From: Cochliopodium minus
Taxonomy: Eukaryota > Discosea > Himatismenida > Cochliopodiidae
DNA length: 15,837 nucleotides
NCBI GenBank assembly: GCA_024220525.1
Contig: JAMYWO010000314.1
Location: forward strand, 8,148-23,984
Reading direction: 5' to 3'
The number at the start of each line of letters is the position of its first letter. Within the stretch, counting starts at the first letter, position 1. Shown here piece by piece: positions 1-10,082 of this stretch. The notes beneath the pieces are model-generated. The model ran no database searches. It had not been told where the DNA came from and saw nothing but the letters and a program-made list of their open reading frames with translations. The position numbers were made by a program, and so were the translations under genes.

Positions 1-272
1 ACTTTATTTATCATCAAACACGTCAAAATAAGACGATTTGCTCGTACAAAGTAGTTCTCAAAATCAACAGGCAAGGTATTTACAAGAACTCAAGAAAAAA
101 TGACAACCATCAAGAAGAGCTTGGTCGTTATAAAATGACACACAACTAGTCAAATCGAATGTTTTGAGACGATCATGTAATACAAAGTAGTTCTCAAAAT
201 GTAAGAGGAAGGTGCTTAAATGAACTAAAAATATTTAACGTTCAAAAAGAGAGTCCTGATGGTCAACAAAAT
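1..272. repeat. Representative AB dimer (272 bp) of array 1
   Basis: This is one A monomer followed by one B monomer. The next dimer starts at 273 with the same ACTTTATTTATCATCAAA sequence. The two halves align along their length: both contain a CATCAA or GTCAA-rich stretch, a GACGA block, the ACAAAGTAGTTCTCAAAAT core, and then an AGGAAGGT or AGGCAAGGT motif. They differ enough elsewhere that the functional period is 272 rather than 136. Two dialects of the A leader exist across the array: CCTGATGGTCAACAAAAT, commoner on the left, and CCTGAGAGTCTTT, used by every A copy right of about 3600. Confidence 0.93.
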
Positions 273-304
273 ACTTTATTTATCATCAAACACGTCAAAA
301 TAAG

Positions 305-317
305 ACGAGTTGCTCGT
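305..317. other. Short dyad in type A monomer (example)
   Basis: ACGAG-TTG-CTCGT is a perfect inverted repeat with 5-bp arms and a 3-bp centre. It sits just left of the shared core. A second small dyad, CGTC-aaaataa-GACG, overlaps its left side. The arms are perfect in many A copies. In the ATTTG variant one position is mismatched, and a few copies carry CTAGT instead of CTCGT. No protein is known to me to bind this motif. Confidence 0.6.
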
Positions 318-488
318 ACAAAGTACTTCTCAAAATCAACAGACAAGGTATTTACAAGAACTCAAGAAAAAATGACAACCATCAAGAAGACCTTGATCGT
401 TATAAAATGACATACAACTAGTCAAATCGAATGTTTTGAGACGATTATGTCATACAAAGTAGTTCTCAAAATATGAGAGGAAGGTACT

Positions 489-653
489 TGAGAGGACGTT
501 TCTGTTATAATTTATTTTTTGTACGGTGACAAAAATAAACGTCAATCAAGAGGACCCTAATCGTAAACATACAATGATATAAATGGTCAAACACATCAAG
601 AAAATGAGATTTGGTCATACATAGTAGTTCTCAAAATATGATAGGAAGGTACC
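489..653. repeat. Type C monomer, copy 1
   Basis: This 165-bp monomer follows a B monomer. It starts with GAGAGGACGTTTCTG, runs through a T-rich stretch to GTACGGTGACAAAAATAAAC, and ends in the common core. The extra length relative to A and B (about 29 bp) lies in the T-rich segment at its left. It is most similar to the copy at 1471-1634: both have ATGATATAAATGG and a CATACATAGTAG core, where the later copies differ. Confidence 0.92.
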
Positions 654-1470
654 TTTAAAAACTAAAAAAAAATTAACGTTCAACAAGAGAGTCTTGATGG
701 TCAACAAAATGCTTTATTTATCATCAAACACGTCAAAATAAGACGATTTGCTCGTACAAAGTAGTTCTCAAAATCAACAGGCAAGGTATTTACAAGAACT
801 CAAGAAAAAATGACAACCATCAAGAAGACCTTGATCGTTATAAAATGACATACAACTAGTCAAATCGAATGTTTTGAGACGATCATGTCATACAAAGTAG
901 TTCTCAAAATGTAAGAGGAAGGTGCTTAAATGAACTAAAAATATTTAACGTTCAACAAGAGAGTCCTGAGAGTCTTTTAAATACTTTATTTATTATCAAA
1001 CACGTCAAAATAAGACGATTTGCTCGTACAAAGTAGTTCTCAAAATCAACAGGCAAGGTATTTACAAGAACTCAAGAAAAAATGACAACCATCAAGAAGA
1101 GCTTGGTCGTTATAAAATGATATACAACTAGTCAAATCGAATGTTTTGAGACGATTATGTCATACAAAGTAGTTCTCAAAATGTGAGAGGAAGGTGCTTA
1201 CATGAACTAAAAATATTTAACGTTCAACAAGAGAGTCCTGATGGTCAACAAAATACTTTATTTATCATCAAATACGTCAAAAGAAGACGAGTTGCTCGTA
1301 CAAAGTAGTTCTCAAAATCAACAGGTAAGGTCTTTCCAAGAACTCAAGAAAAAACGACAACCATCAAGAAGACCTTGGTCGTTATAAAATGATATACAAC
1401 TAGTCAAATCGAATGTTTTGAGACGATCATGTCATACAAAGTAGTTCTCAAAATATGAGAGGAAGGTACT

Positions 1471-1634
1471 TGAGAGAACGTTTCTGTAAAAATTTTTTTT
1501 TGTACGGTGACAAAAATAAACGTCAATCAAGAGGACCCAAATCGTAAACATACAATGATATAAATGGTCAAACACATCAAGAAAATGAGATTTGGTCATA
1601 CATAGTAGTTCTCAAAATATGAGAGGGAGGTACC
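1471..1634. repeat. Type C monomer, copy 2
   Basis: This 164-bp copy lies 981 bp from copy 1, measured core to core. It begins GAGAGAACGTTTCTG and shows a T homopolymer of different length from copy 1, as expected from slippage. Its body differs from copy 1 at only a few positions. Confidence 0.92.
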
Positions 1635-2449
1635 TTCAAAAACTAAAAAAAATTAACGTTCAACAAGAGAGTCTTGATGGTCAACAAAATGCTTTATTTA
1701 TCATCAAACACGTCAAAATAAGACGAGTTGCTCGTTCAAAGTAGTTCTCAAAATCAACAGGCAAGGTATTTACAAGAAATCAAGAAAAAACGACAACCAT
1801 CAAGAAGACCTTGGTCGTTATAAAATGACATACAACTAGTCAAATCAAATGTTTTGAGACGATCATGTCATACAAAGTAGTTCTCAAAATATGAGAGGAA
1901 GGTACCTTCAAAAACTAAAATAAAATTAACGTTCAACAAGAGTCCTGAAAGTCTTTTAAATACTTTATTTATCATCAAATACGTCAAAATAAGACGAGTT
2001 GCTCGTACAAAGTAGTTCTCAAAATCAACAGGTAAGGTCTTTCCAAGAACTCAAGGAAAAACGACAACCATCAAGAAGACCTTGGTCGTTATAAAATGAT
2101 ATACAACTAGTCAAATCGAATGTTTTGAGACGATTATGTCATACAAAGTAGTTCTCAAAATGTGAGAGGAAGGTGCTTACATGAACTAAAAATATTTAAC
2201 GTTCAACAAGAGAGTCCTGATGGTCAACAAAATACTTTATTTATCATCAAATACGTCAAAAGAAGACGAGTTGCTCGTACAAAGTAGTTCTCAAAATCAA
2301 CAGGTAAGGTCTTTCCAAGAACTCAAGAAAAAACGACAACCATCAAGAAGACCTTGGTCGTTATAAAATGATATACAACTAGTCAAATCGAATATTTTGA
2401 GACTATTATGTAATACAAAGTAGTTCTCAAAATGTAAGAGGAAGGTACT

Positions 2450-2615
2450 TGAGAGGACGTTTCTGTAAAAATTTTTTTTTTTGTACGGTGACAAAAATAA
2501 ACGTCAATCAAGAAGACCCTAATCGTAAACATACAATGACATTAATGGTCAAACATGTCAAGAAAATGAGATTTGGTCATTCAATGTAGTTCTCAAAATA
2601 TGAGAGGAAGGTACT
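2450..2615. repeat. Type C monomer, copy 3
   Basis: This 166-bp copy lies a further 981 bp on. It has the longest T run of the five. It carries ATGACATTAATGG and TCATTCAATGTAG instead of the copy 1 and 2 versions, so it links the left C subfamily with the right one. Confidence 0.92.
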
Positions 2616-2887
2616 TTCAAAAACTAAAAAAATTTAACGTTCAACAAGAGAGTCCTGAGAGTCTTTTTAATACTTTATTTATCATCAAACACGTCAAAAT
2701 AAGACGATTTGCTCGTACAAAGTAGTTCTCAAAATCAACAGGTAAGGTCTTTATAAGAACTCAAGAAAAAACGACAACCATCAAGAAGACCTTGGTCGTT
2801 ATAAAATGATATACAACTAGTCAAATCGAATGTTTTGAGACGATTATGTCATACAAAGTAGTTCTTAAAATGTGAGAGGAAGGTACT

Positions 2888-3052
2888 TGAGAGGACGTTT
2901 CCGTTATAATTTTTTTTTTGTACGGTGACAAAAATAAACGTCAATCAAGAGGACCCTGATCGTAAATATATAATGACAATAATGGTCAAACACGTCAAGA
3001 AAATGAGATTTGGTCATTCATTGTGGTCTCCAAAATGTGATAGGAAGGTACC
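2888..3052. repeat. Type C monomer, copy 4
   Basis: This 165-bp copy is separated from copy 3 by a single AB dimer (core distance 437 bp). Its core is altered to GTGGTCTCCAAAAT. Copy 5 has nearly the same change, so copies 4 and 5 form a right-hand C subfamily. Confidence 0.92.
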
Positions 3053-4140
3053 TTCAAAAAATAAAAAAAATTAATGTTCAACAAGAGAGTCCTGAGAGTC
3101 TTTAAAATGCTTTATTTATCATCAAACACGTCAAAATAAGACGAGTTTCTCGTACAAAGTAGTTCTCAAAATCAACAGGTAAGGTCTTTATAAGAATTCA
3201 AGGAAAAACGACAACCATCAAGAAGACCTTGGTCGTTAAAAAAACATATAAAATTAGTCAAATCGAATATTTTGAGACGATCATGTCATACAAAGTAGTT
3301 CTCAAAATGTAAGAGGAAGGTGCTTACATGAACTAAAAATATTTAACGTTCAACAAGAGAGTCCTGATGGTCAACAAAATACTTTATTTATCATCAAACA
3401 CGTCAAAATAAGACGAGTTGATCGTTCAATATAGTTCTCAAAATCAACAGGCAAGGTCTTTCCAAGAACTCAAGGGAAAATGACAACCATCAAGAAGACC
3501 TTGGTCGTTATAAAATGACATACAACTAGTCAAATCGAATATTTTGAGACGATTATGTCATACAAAGTAGTTCTCAAAATACGAGAGGAAGGTACTTACA
3601 TGAACTAAAAATATTTAACGTTCAACAAGAGAGTCCTGAGAGTCTTTAAAATACTTTATTTATCAACAAACACGTCAAAATAAGACGAGTTGCTAGTACA
3701 TTATAGATCTCAAAATCAACAGGCAAGGTATTTACAAGAACTCAAGGAAAAACGACAACCATCAAGAAGACCTTGGTCGTTAAAAAAACATATACAATTA
3801 GTCAAATCGAATGTTTTGAGACGATTATGTCATACAAAGTAGTTCTCAAAATGTGAGAGGAAGGTGCTTACATGAACTAAAAATATTTAACGTTCAACAA
3901 GAGAGTCCTGAGAGTCTTTAAAATACTTTATTTATCATCAAACACGTCAAAATAAGACGAGTTTCTCGTACAAAGTAGTTCTCAAAATCAACAGGTAAGG
4001 TCTTTATAAGAATTCAAGGAAAAACGACAACCATCAAGAAGACCTTGGTCGTTAAAAAAACATATACAATTAGTCAAATCGAATGTTTTGAGACGATTAT
4101 GTAATACAAAGTAGTTCTCAAAATGTAAGAGGAAGGTACT

Positions 4141-4305
4141 TGAGAGGACGTTTCTGTTATAATTTTTTTTTTGTACGGTGACAAAAATAAATGTCAATCA
4201 AGAGGACCCAAATCGTAAACATACAATGACATTAATGGTCAAACACGTCAAGATAATGAGATTTGGTCATTCATTATGGTCTCCAAAATATGAGAGGAAG
4301 GTACT
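4141..4305. repeat. Type C monomer, copy 5
   Basis: This 165-bp copy lies 1253 bp after copy 4, with four AB dimers intervening. It shares the GGTCTCCAAAAT core variant with copy 4. To its right only AB dimers follow until the array ends. Confidence 0.92.
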
Positions 4306-5152
4306 TTCAAAAAATAAAAAAAAATTAACGTTCAACAAGAGAGTCCTGAGAGTCTTTAAAATACTTTATTTATCATCAAACACGTCAAAATAAGACGAGT
4401 TGCTAGTACATTGTAGTTCTCAAAATCAACAGGCAAGGTATTTACAAGAACTCAAGGAAAAACGACAACCATCAAGAAGACCTTGGTCGTTATAAAATGA
4501 TATACAACTAGTCAAATCGAATGTTTTGAGACGATCATGTCATACAAAGTAGTTCTCAAAATGTGAGAGGAAGGTGCTTACATGAACTAAAAATATTTAA
4601 CGTTCAACAAGAGAGTCCTGAGAGTCTTTAAAATACTTTATTTATCATCAAACACGTCAAAATAAGACGAGTTGCTCGTTCAATATAGTTCTCAAAATCA
4701 ACAGGCAAGGTATTTACAAGAACTCAAGAAAAAACGACAACCATCAAGAAGACCTTGGTCGTTATAAAATGACATACAACTAGTCAAATCGAATGTTTTG
4801 AGACGATTATGTCATACAAAGTAGTTCTCAAAATGTGAGAGGAAGGTGCTTACATGAACTTAAAAAAATTAACGTTCAACAAGAGAGTCCTGAGAGTCTT
4901 TTTAATACTTTATTTATCATCAAACACGTCAAAAGAAGACGAGTTGCTCGTACAAAGTAGTTCTCAAAATCAACAGGAAAGGTCTTTCCAAGAACTCAAG
5001 GGAAAATGACAACCATCAAGAAGACCTTGGTCGTTATAAAATGATATACAACTAGTCAAATCGAATGTTTTGAGACGATTATGTAATACAAAGTACTTCT
5101 CAAAATATGAGAGGAAGGTATTTATATAAACTTGAAATTTTTATAATGGTAA

Positions 5153-5301
5153 CAAAAAAATTTTAGGAACCTGTGAGATTCGACCCCACGCACATTCTCC
5201 AAACCTTAAAGGAAATAAAATAAAAAGAAATATCGATATTTCCTCTTAGGATATTTTAAATAAAAGAAATATTAAAATAAGAAATATCAAAATAAAAGAA
5301 A
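5153..5301. other. Linker between the two satellite arrays
   Basis: About 150 bp belongs to neither repeat. It begins with TTTTAGGAACCTGTGAGATT and then CGACCCCACGCACATTCTCC, noticeably richer in G+C than the surroundings. It continues as A-rich sequence with repeated GAAATAT-like words. I see no gene. The first portion has a flavour of plant LTR-retrotransposon or tRNA-like sequence (GATTCGACCC resembles a Pol III B box at 5177-5186), but it is too short to assign. Confidence 0.7.
5227..5242. repeat. Perfect 16-bp palindrome in the linker
   Basis: GAAATATCGATATTTC reads identically on both strands, with no central spacer. It lies between the G+C-richer linker segment and the A-rich direct repeats that lead into array 2. 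Palindromes of this length can arise by chance in AT-rich DNA. Its place at a satellite junction makes it worth recording as a possible breakage site. Confidence 0.75.
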
Positions 5302-5302
5302 T
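5258..5302. repeat. Short direct repeat at the array 2 boundary
   Basis: The 13-mer AAATAAAAGAAAT occurs at 5258-5270 and again at 5290-5302, 32 bp apart. A related AATAAGAAATAT lies between them. The second copy runs straight into the first recognisable array 2 sequence, TTTCAACTTTGAAAC. The repeat could be a junction duplication or simple A-rich drift. Confidence 0.6.
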
Positions 5303-7160
5303 TTCAACTTTGAAACAAAGGTACACAAAATGAAAGATAAATATTATACCCCAAATATCCTTACACATTAGGGGTCTTGTATGAATATTATTTGATTTTT
5401 AAATCTTGTCTTCTTTGAGTTATATCATAAATCAGCGATACATTGATAAAATCAAAAATGTAGAAAGTGAAATATTGATATTATGTTGTCATGACAGAAA
5501 ATCATGTTTTGGTAAGGTTAGTGAAAGTAGGGATGTACTATCTCATTTCGCGTTTGAAGGTTTTAAAAAACGAGGTACTCATTTTTCATCCCAACATTTT
5601 TTGTTAGTAAAAATATTTTTTTTCACCTTTGAAAGAAGCGTATACGAAATGAAAGATAAATATTATACCACAAGTATCCTTACACATTAGAGGTCTTGTA
5701 TGATTATTATTTGATTTTTAAATCTTGTCTTTTTTGAGTTGTGTCACCAATAAGCAATACATTGATAAAATCAAAAACATACAAAATGAAATATTGATAT
5801 TACATTTCTATGACAGAAAATCACGTTTTGATACTGTAAGTGAAAATAGGGATGTAGTATCTTATTCCGTGTTTGAGAGTTTTAAAAAACGAGGTACTCA
5901 TTTTTCATCCCAACATGTTTTGTTAGTTAAAAAATATTTTTTCAACTTTGAAAGAAGCATATACAAAATGAAAGACAAATATTATACCACAACTATCCTT
6001 ACACATTAGAGGTCTTATATGAATATTATTTGATTTTTATATCTTGTCTTCTTTGAGTTATGTCATCAATAAGCAATACATTGATAAAATCAAAAATATA
6101 CAAAGTGAAATATTGATATTATGTTTGTGATATAGATAATCATGTTTAAAGTTGGTTAGTGAAAGTAGGGATGTATTATCTCATTTCGCGTTTGAGGGTT
6201 TTAAAAAACGAGGTACTCATTTTTCATCCCAACATTTTTTGTTAGTAAAAAATTTTTTTTTCAACTTTAAACCAATTGTATACGAGATGAAAGATAAATA
6301 TTATACCACAACTATCCCTACACATTAGAGGTCTTGTATGAATATTATTTGATTTTTAAATCTTGTCTTCTTTGAGTTGCATCATCAATAAGAAATACAT
6401 TGATAAAATCAAAAATATACAAAGTGAAATATTGATATTATGTTTGTGATATAGATAATCATGTTTTGATAAGGTTAGTGAAAGTAGGGATGCAGTATCT
6501 CATTTCGCGTTTGAGGGTTTTAAAAAACGAGGTACTCATTTTTCATCCCAACATTTTTTGTTAGTAAAAATATATTTTTTCAACTTTGAAAGAAGCGTAT
6601 ACGAAATGAAAGATAAATATTATACCACAACTATCCCTACATATTAGAGGTCTTGTATGAATATTATTTGATTTTTAAATCTTGTCTTTTTTGAGTTGTG
6701 TCATCAATTAACAATACATTGATAAAATCAAAAATATACAAAATGAAATATTGATATTATGTTGTCATGGCAGATGGTCACATTTTAAGTTGGCTAGTGA
6801 AAGTAGGGATGTAGTATCTCATTACGCGTTTGAGAGTTTTAAAAAATGAGGTACTCATTTTTCATCCCAACATTTTTTGTTAGTAAAAAAATATTTTTTC
6901 AACTTTGAACCAATTGTATACGAAATGAAAGATAAATATTATACCACAAATATCCTTACATATTAGAAGTCTTACATGAATATTATTTGATTTTTAAATC
7001 TTGTCTTCTTTGAGTTATATCATAAATAAGCAATACATTGATAAAATCAAAAATGTACAAAGTGAAATATTGATATTATATTTATATGACAGCAAATCAT
7101 GTTTTGATAAGGTTAGTGAAAGTAGGGATGCAGTATCTCATTTCGCGTTTGAGGGTTTTA

Positions 7161-7181
7161 AAAAATGAGGTACTCATTTTT
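7161..7181. other. Conserved dyad in array 2 unit (example of the perfect form)
   Basis: AAAAATGAG-GTA-CTCATTTTT has perfect 9-bp arms around a 3-bp centre. Units with TGAG have the perfect form: anchors 6848, 7167, 7486, 7806, 8444, 8764 and 13557, while the unit at 10361 has TGAG but CTTATTTTT. Units with CGAG, the majority, have one mismatch in the arm. The dyad is lost in the units anchored at 15157 and 15797. Function is unknown; it could be a hairpin-forming or protein-binding site. Confidence 0.65.
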
Positions 7182-7346
7182 CATCCCAACATTTTTTGTT
7201 AGTAAAAAAATATTTTTTCAACTTTGAACCAATGCTATACGAAATGAAAGATAAATATTATACCATAAATATCCTTAGACATTAGAGGTCTTGTATGAAT
7301 ATTATTTGATTTTTAAATCTTGTATTCTTTGAGTTGTGTCATGAAT

Positions 7347-7367
7347 AAGTATATCTCAATTGATTTC
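7347..7367. repeat. Alternative module of array 2, copy 1
   Basis: Here the usual AAGCAATACATTGATAAAATC is replaced by an equal-length segment containing TATATCTCAATTGATTTC. The flanks (ATGAATAAG at left, AAAAACATACAAAG at right) remain in register, so this is an exchange of a short segment and not an insertion. The same alternative occurs at 8625 and 13738. Confidence 0.85.
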
Positions 7368-8624
7368 AAAAACATACAAAGTGAAATATTGATATTATAT
7401 TTATATGACAGCAAATCATGTTTAAAGTTGGTTAGTGAAAGTAGGGATGTAGTATCTTATTCCGCGTTCGAGGGTTTTAAAAAATGAGGTACTCATTTTT
7501 CATCCCAACATTTTTTGTTAGTAAAAAAAATATTTTTTCAACTTTCAAACAATTGTATACGAGATGAAACATAAATATTATACCACAACTATCCTTATAT
7601 GTTAGAGGTCTTGTATGAATATTATTTGATTTTTATATCTTGTATTCTTTGAGTTGTGTCGTGAATAAGCAATACATTGATAAAATCAAAAATATACAAA
7701 GTGAAATATTGAGATTATGTTGTCATGACAGAAAATCACATTTTGATAAGGTTAGTGAAAGTAGGGATGCAGTATCTCATTTCGCGTTTGAGGGTTTTAA
7801 AAAATGAGGTACTCATTTTTCATCCCAACATTTTTTGTTAGTAAAAATATTTTTTTTCAACTTTGAAAGAAAGTTATAAGAAATGAAAGATAAATATTAT
7901 ACCACAACTATCCTTAGACATTAGAGGTCTTGTATGAATATTATTTGATTTTTAAATCTTGTCTTCTTTGAGTTGCATCATCAATAAGCAATGCATTGAT
8001 AAAATCAAAAATATACAAAGTGAAATATTGATATTATATTTATATGACAGCAAATCATGTTTTGATAAGGTTAGTGAAAGTAGGGATGCATTATCTCATT
8101 TCGCGTTTAAGGGTTTTAAAAAACGAGGTACTCATTTTTCATCCCAACATTTTTTGTTAGTAAAAATATTTTTTTTCAACTTTGAAAGAAGCATATACAA
8201 AACGAAAGACAAATATTATACCACAACTATCCTTACACATTAGAGGTCTTGTATGAATATTATTTGATTTTTATATCTTGTCTTCTTTGAGTTATGTCAT
8301 CAATCAGCGATACATTGATAAAATCAAAAATGTACAAAGTGAAATATTGATATTATGTTGTCATGACAGATGGTCACATTTTAAGTTGGCTGGTGAAAGT
8401 AGGGATGTAGTATCTCATTCCGCGTTTGAGGGTTTTAAAAAATGAGGTACTCATTTTTCATCCCCAACATTTTTTGTTAGTAAAAATTTTTTTTTTCAAT
8501 TTTCAAACAATGGTATACGAAATAAAAGACAAATATTATACCACAACTATCCTTAGACATTAGAGGTCTTGTATGAATATTATTTGATTTTTAAATCTTG
8601 TCTTTTTTGAGTTGTGTCATGAAT

Positions 8625-8645
8625 AAGTATATCTCAATTGATTTC
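8625..8645. repeat. Alternative module of array 2, copy 2
   Basis: This has the same TATATCTCAATTGATTTC replacement as the copy at 7347, four units (1278 bp) further on, in a unit that otherwise differs from the first in its downstream modules. Confidence 0.85.
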
Positions 8646-9196
8646 AAAAATGTACAAAGTGAAATATTGATATTATGTTTCTAATATATATAATCATGTT
8701 TTAATATTGTAAGTGAAAATAGGGATGTGGTATCTTATTCCGCGTTTGAGGGTTTTAAAAAATGAGGTACTCATTTTTCATCCCAACATTTTTTGTTAGT
8801 AAAAAAATATTTTTTCAACTTTGAACCAATTGTATACGAGATGAAACATAAATATTGTACCACAAGTATCCCTACATATTAGAGGTCTTGTATGAATATT
8901 ATTTGATTTTTAAATCTTGTCTTTTTTGAGTTGTGTCATAAATTAACAATACAGCGATAAAATCAAAAATGTACAAAGTGAAATATTGATATTATGTTGT
9001 CATAACAGAAAATCACATTTTAAGTTGCTTAGTGAAAGTAGGGATGTATTATCTTATTCCGCGTTTGAGAGTTTTAAAAAACGAGGTACTCATTTTTCAT
9101 CCCAACATTTTTTGTTAGTAAAAATATATTTTTTCAACTTTGAAAGAAGCGTATACGAAATGAAAGATAAATATTATACCACAACTATCCCTACAT

Positions 9197-9463
9197 ATTA
9201 GAGGTCTTGTATGAATATTATTTGATTTTTAAATCTTGTCTTTTTTGAGTTGTGTCATCAATAAGCAATACATTGATAAAATCAAAAATATACAAAGTGA
9301 AATATTGATATTATGTTTGTGATATAGATAATCATGTTTAAAGTTGGTTAGTGAAAGTAGGGATGTAGTATCTTATTCCGCGTTCGAGGGTTTTAAAAAA
9401 CGAGGTACTCATTTTTCATCCCAACATTTTTTGTTAGTAAAAAAATATTTTTTCAACTTTGAA
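9197..9463. repeat. Duplicated block X, copy 1 (array 2)
   Basis: These 267 bp match 12394-12660 with no difference that I can find, including the A and T homopolymer lengths. The block covers most of one unit and carries the TTTGTGATATAGATAATC, TTTAAAGTTGG and TTATTCCGCGTTCGAGGG modules. Neighbouring units are far less alike, so the exchange is recent. It lies 18 bp upstream of block YZ copy 1. Confidence 0.85.
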
Positions 9464-9481
9464 CCAATGGTATATGAAATA

Positions 9482-10082
9482 AAAGATAAATATTATACCA
9501 CAACTATCCTTATATGTTAGAGGTCTTATATGAATATTATTTGATTTTTATATCTTGTATTTTTTGAGTTGTGTCATCAATAAGCAATACATTGATAAAA
9601 TCAAAAATATACAAAGTGAAATATTGATATTATGTTTGTGATATAGATAATCATGTTTTGATAAGGTTAGTGAAAGTAGGGATGCAATATCTCATTTCGC
9701 GTTTGAGGGTTTTAAAAAACGAGGTACTCATTTTTCATCCCCAACATTTTTTGTTAGTAAAAATATTTTTTTTCAACTTTGAAAGAAGCGTATACGAAAT
9801 GAAAGATAAATATTATACCACAACTATCCTTAGACATTAGAGGTCTTGTATGAATATTATTTGATTTTTAAATCTTGTCTTTTTTGAGTTGTGTCATCAA
9901 TAAGCAATACATTGATAAAATCAAAAATATACAAAGTGAAATATTGATATTACATTTCTATGACAAAAAATCATATTTTGATAAGGTTAGTGAAAGTAGG
10001 GGTGTAGTATCTCATTTCGCGTTTGAGGGTTTTAAAAAACGAGGTACTCATTTTTCATCCCAACATTTTTTGTTAGTAAAAA
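9482..10082. repeat. Duplicated block YZ, copy 1 (array 2)
   Basis: These 601 bp match 11721-12321 with two substitutions by my reading (ATTATACC versus ATCATACC, and TTAGACATT versus TTACACATT). The block is nearly two units long and the offset is 2239 bp, or seven units. The homopolymer lengths also agree. Similarity breaks down at both edges. Confidence 0.87.

Larger units (their letters stand above)
489..2449. repeat. Two tandem 981-bp higher-order repeats (C + three AB dimers)
   Basis: From C copy 1 to C copy 2 and from C copy 2 to C copy 3, the order is identical: C, AB, AB, AB. The core-to-core distance is 981 bp both times (624 to 1605 to 2586). Small indels compensate within the second unit, where one A spacing is 135 bp. 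This is the regular portion of array 1. Later C spacings (437 and 1253 bp) depart from it by whole 272-bp dimers. Confidence 0.85.
1..5152. repeat. Satellite array 1: 136-bp monomers, head-to-tail, with A/B/C higher-order structure
   Basis: The core GTAGTTCTCAAAAT (with variants) recurs 37 times in one orientation. Core starts are 51, 187, 323, 459, 624, 761, 897, 1033, 1169, 1305, 1441, 1605, 1741, 1877, 2012, 2148, 2284, 2420, 2586, 2722, 2858, 3023, 3159, 3295, 3431, 3567, 3703, 3839, 3975, 4111, 4276, 4413, 4549, 4685, 4821, 4957 and 5093. Spacing is 135-137 bp except at five places, where it is 164-166 bp. Type A has GACGAGTTGCTCGT before the core, type B has CGAATGTTTTGAGACGAT, and type C has ATGAGATTTGGTCAT. 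The order is ABABC, ABABABC, ABABABC, ABC, ABABABABC, ABABAB. The window begins inside the array. The right end decays within a C-like start near 5110-5152. No coding potential is seen. I do not recognise the family; a centromeric or heterochromatic satellite is inferred from architecture only. Confidence 0.97.

Noticed and set aside
2297-4197. Reverse-strand ORFs at 2297-2494 and 3988-4197
   Set aside because: They are antisense readings of the B-to-C junction of array 1, almost identical to each other because the DNA is repeated, and broken in the other equivalent junctions.
4178-4393. Forward ORF across C copy 5 into the next A monomer
   Set aside because: It exists only because of local substitutions in one copy. 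The other four C copies do not keep it open.
5165-5203. tRNA-like segment with a B-box-like GATTCGACCC
   Set aside because: The bases flanking the would-be T loop do not pair into a T stem, and no A box, anticodon arm or acceptor stem is found upstream.
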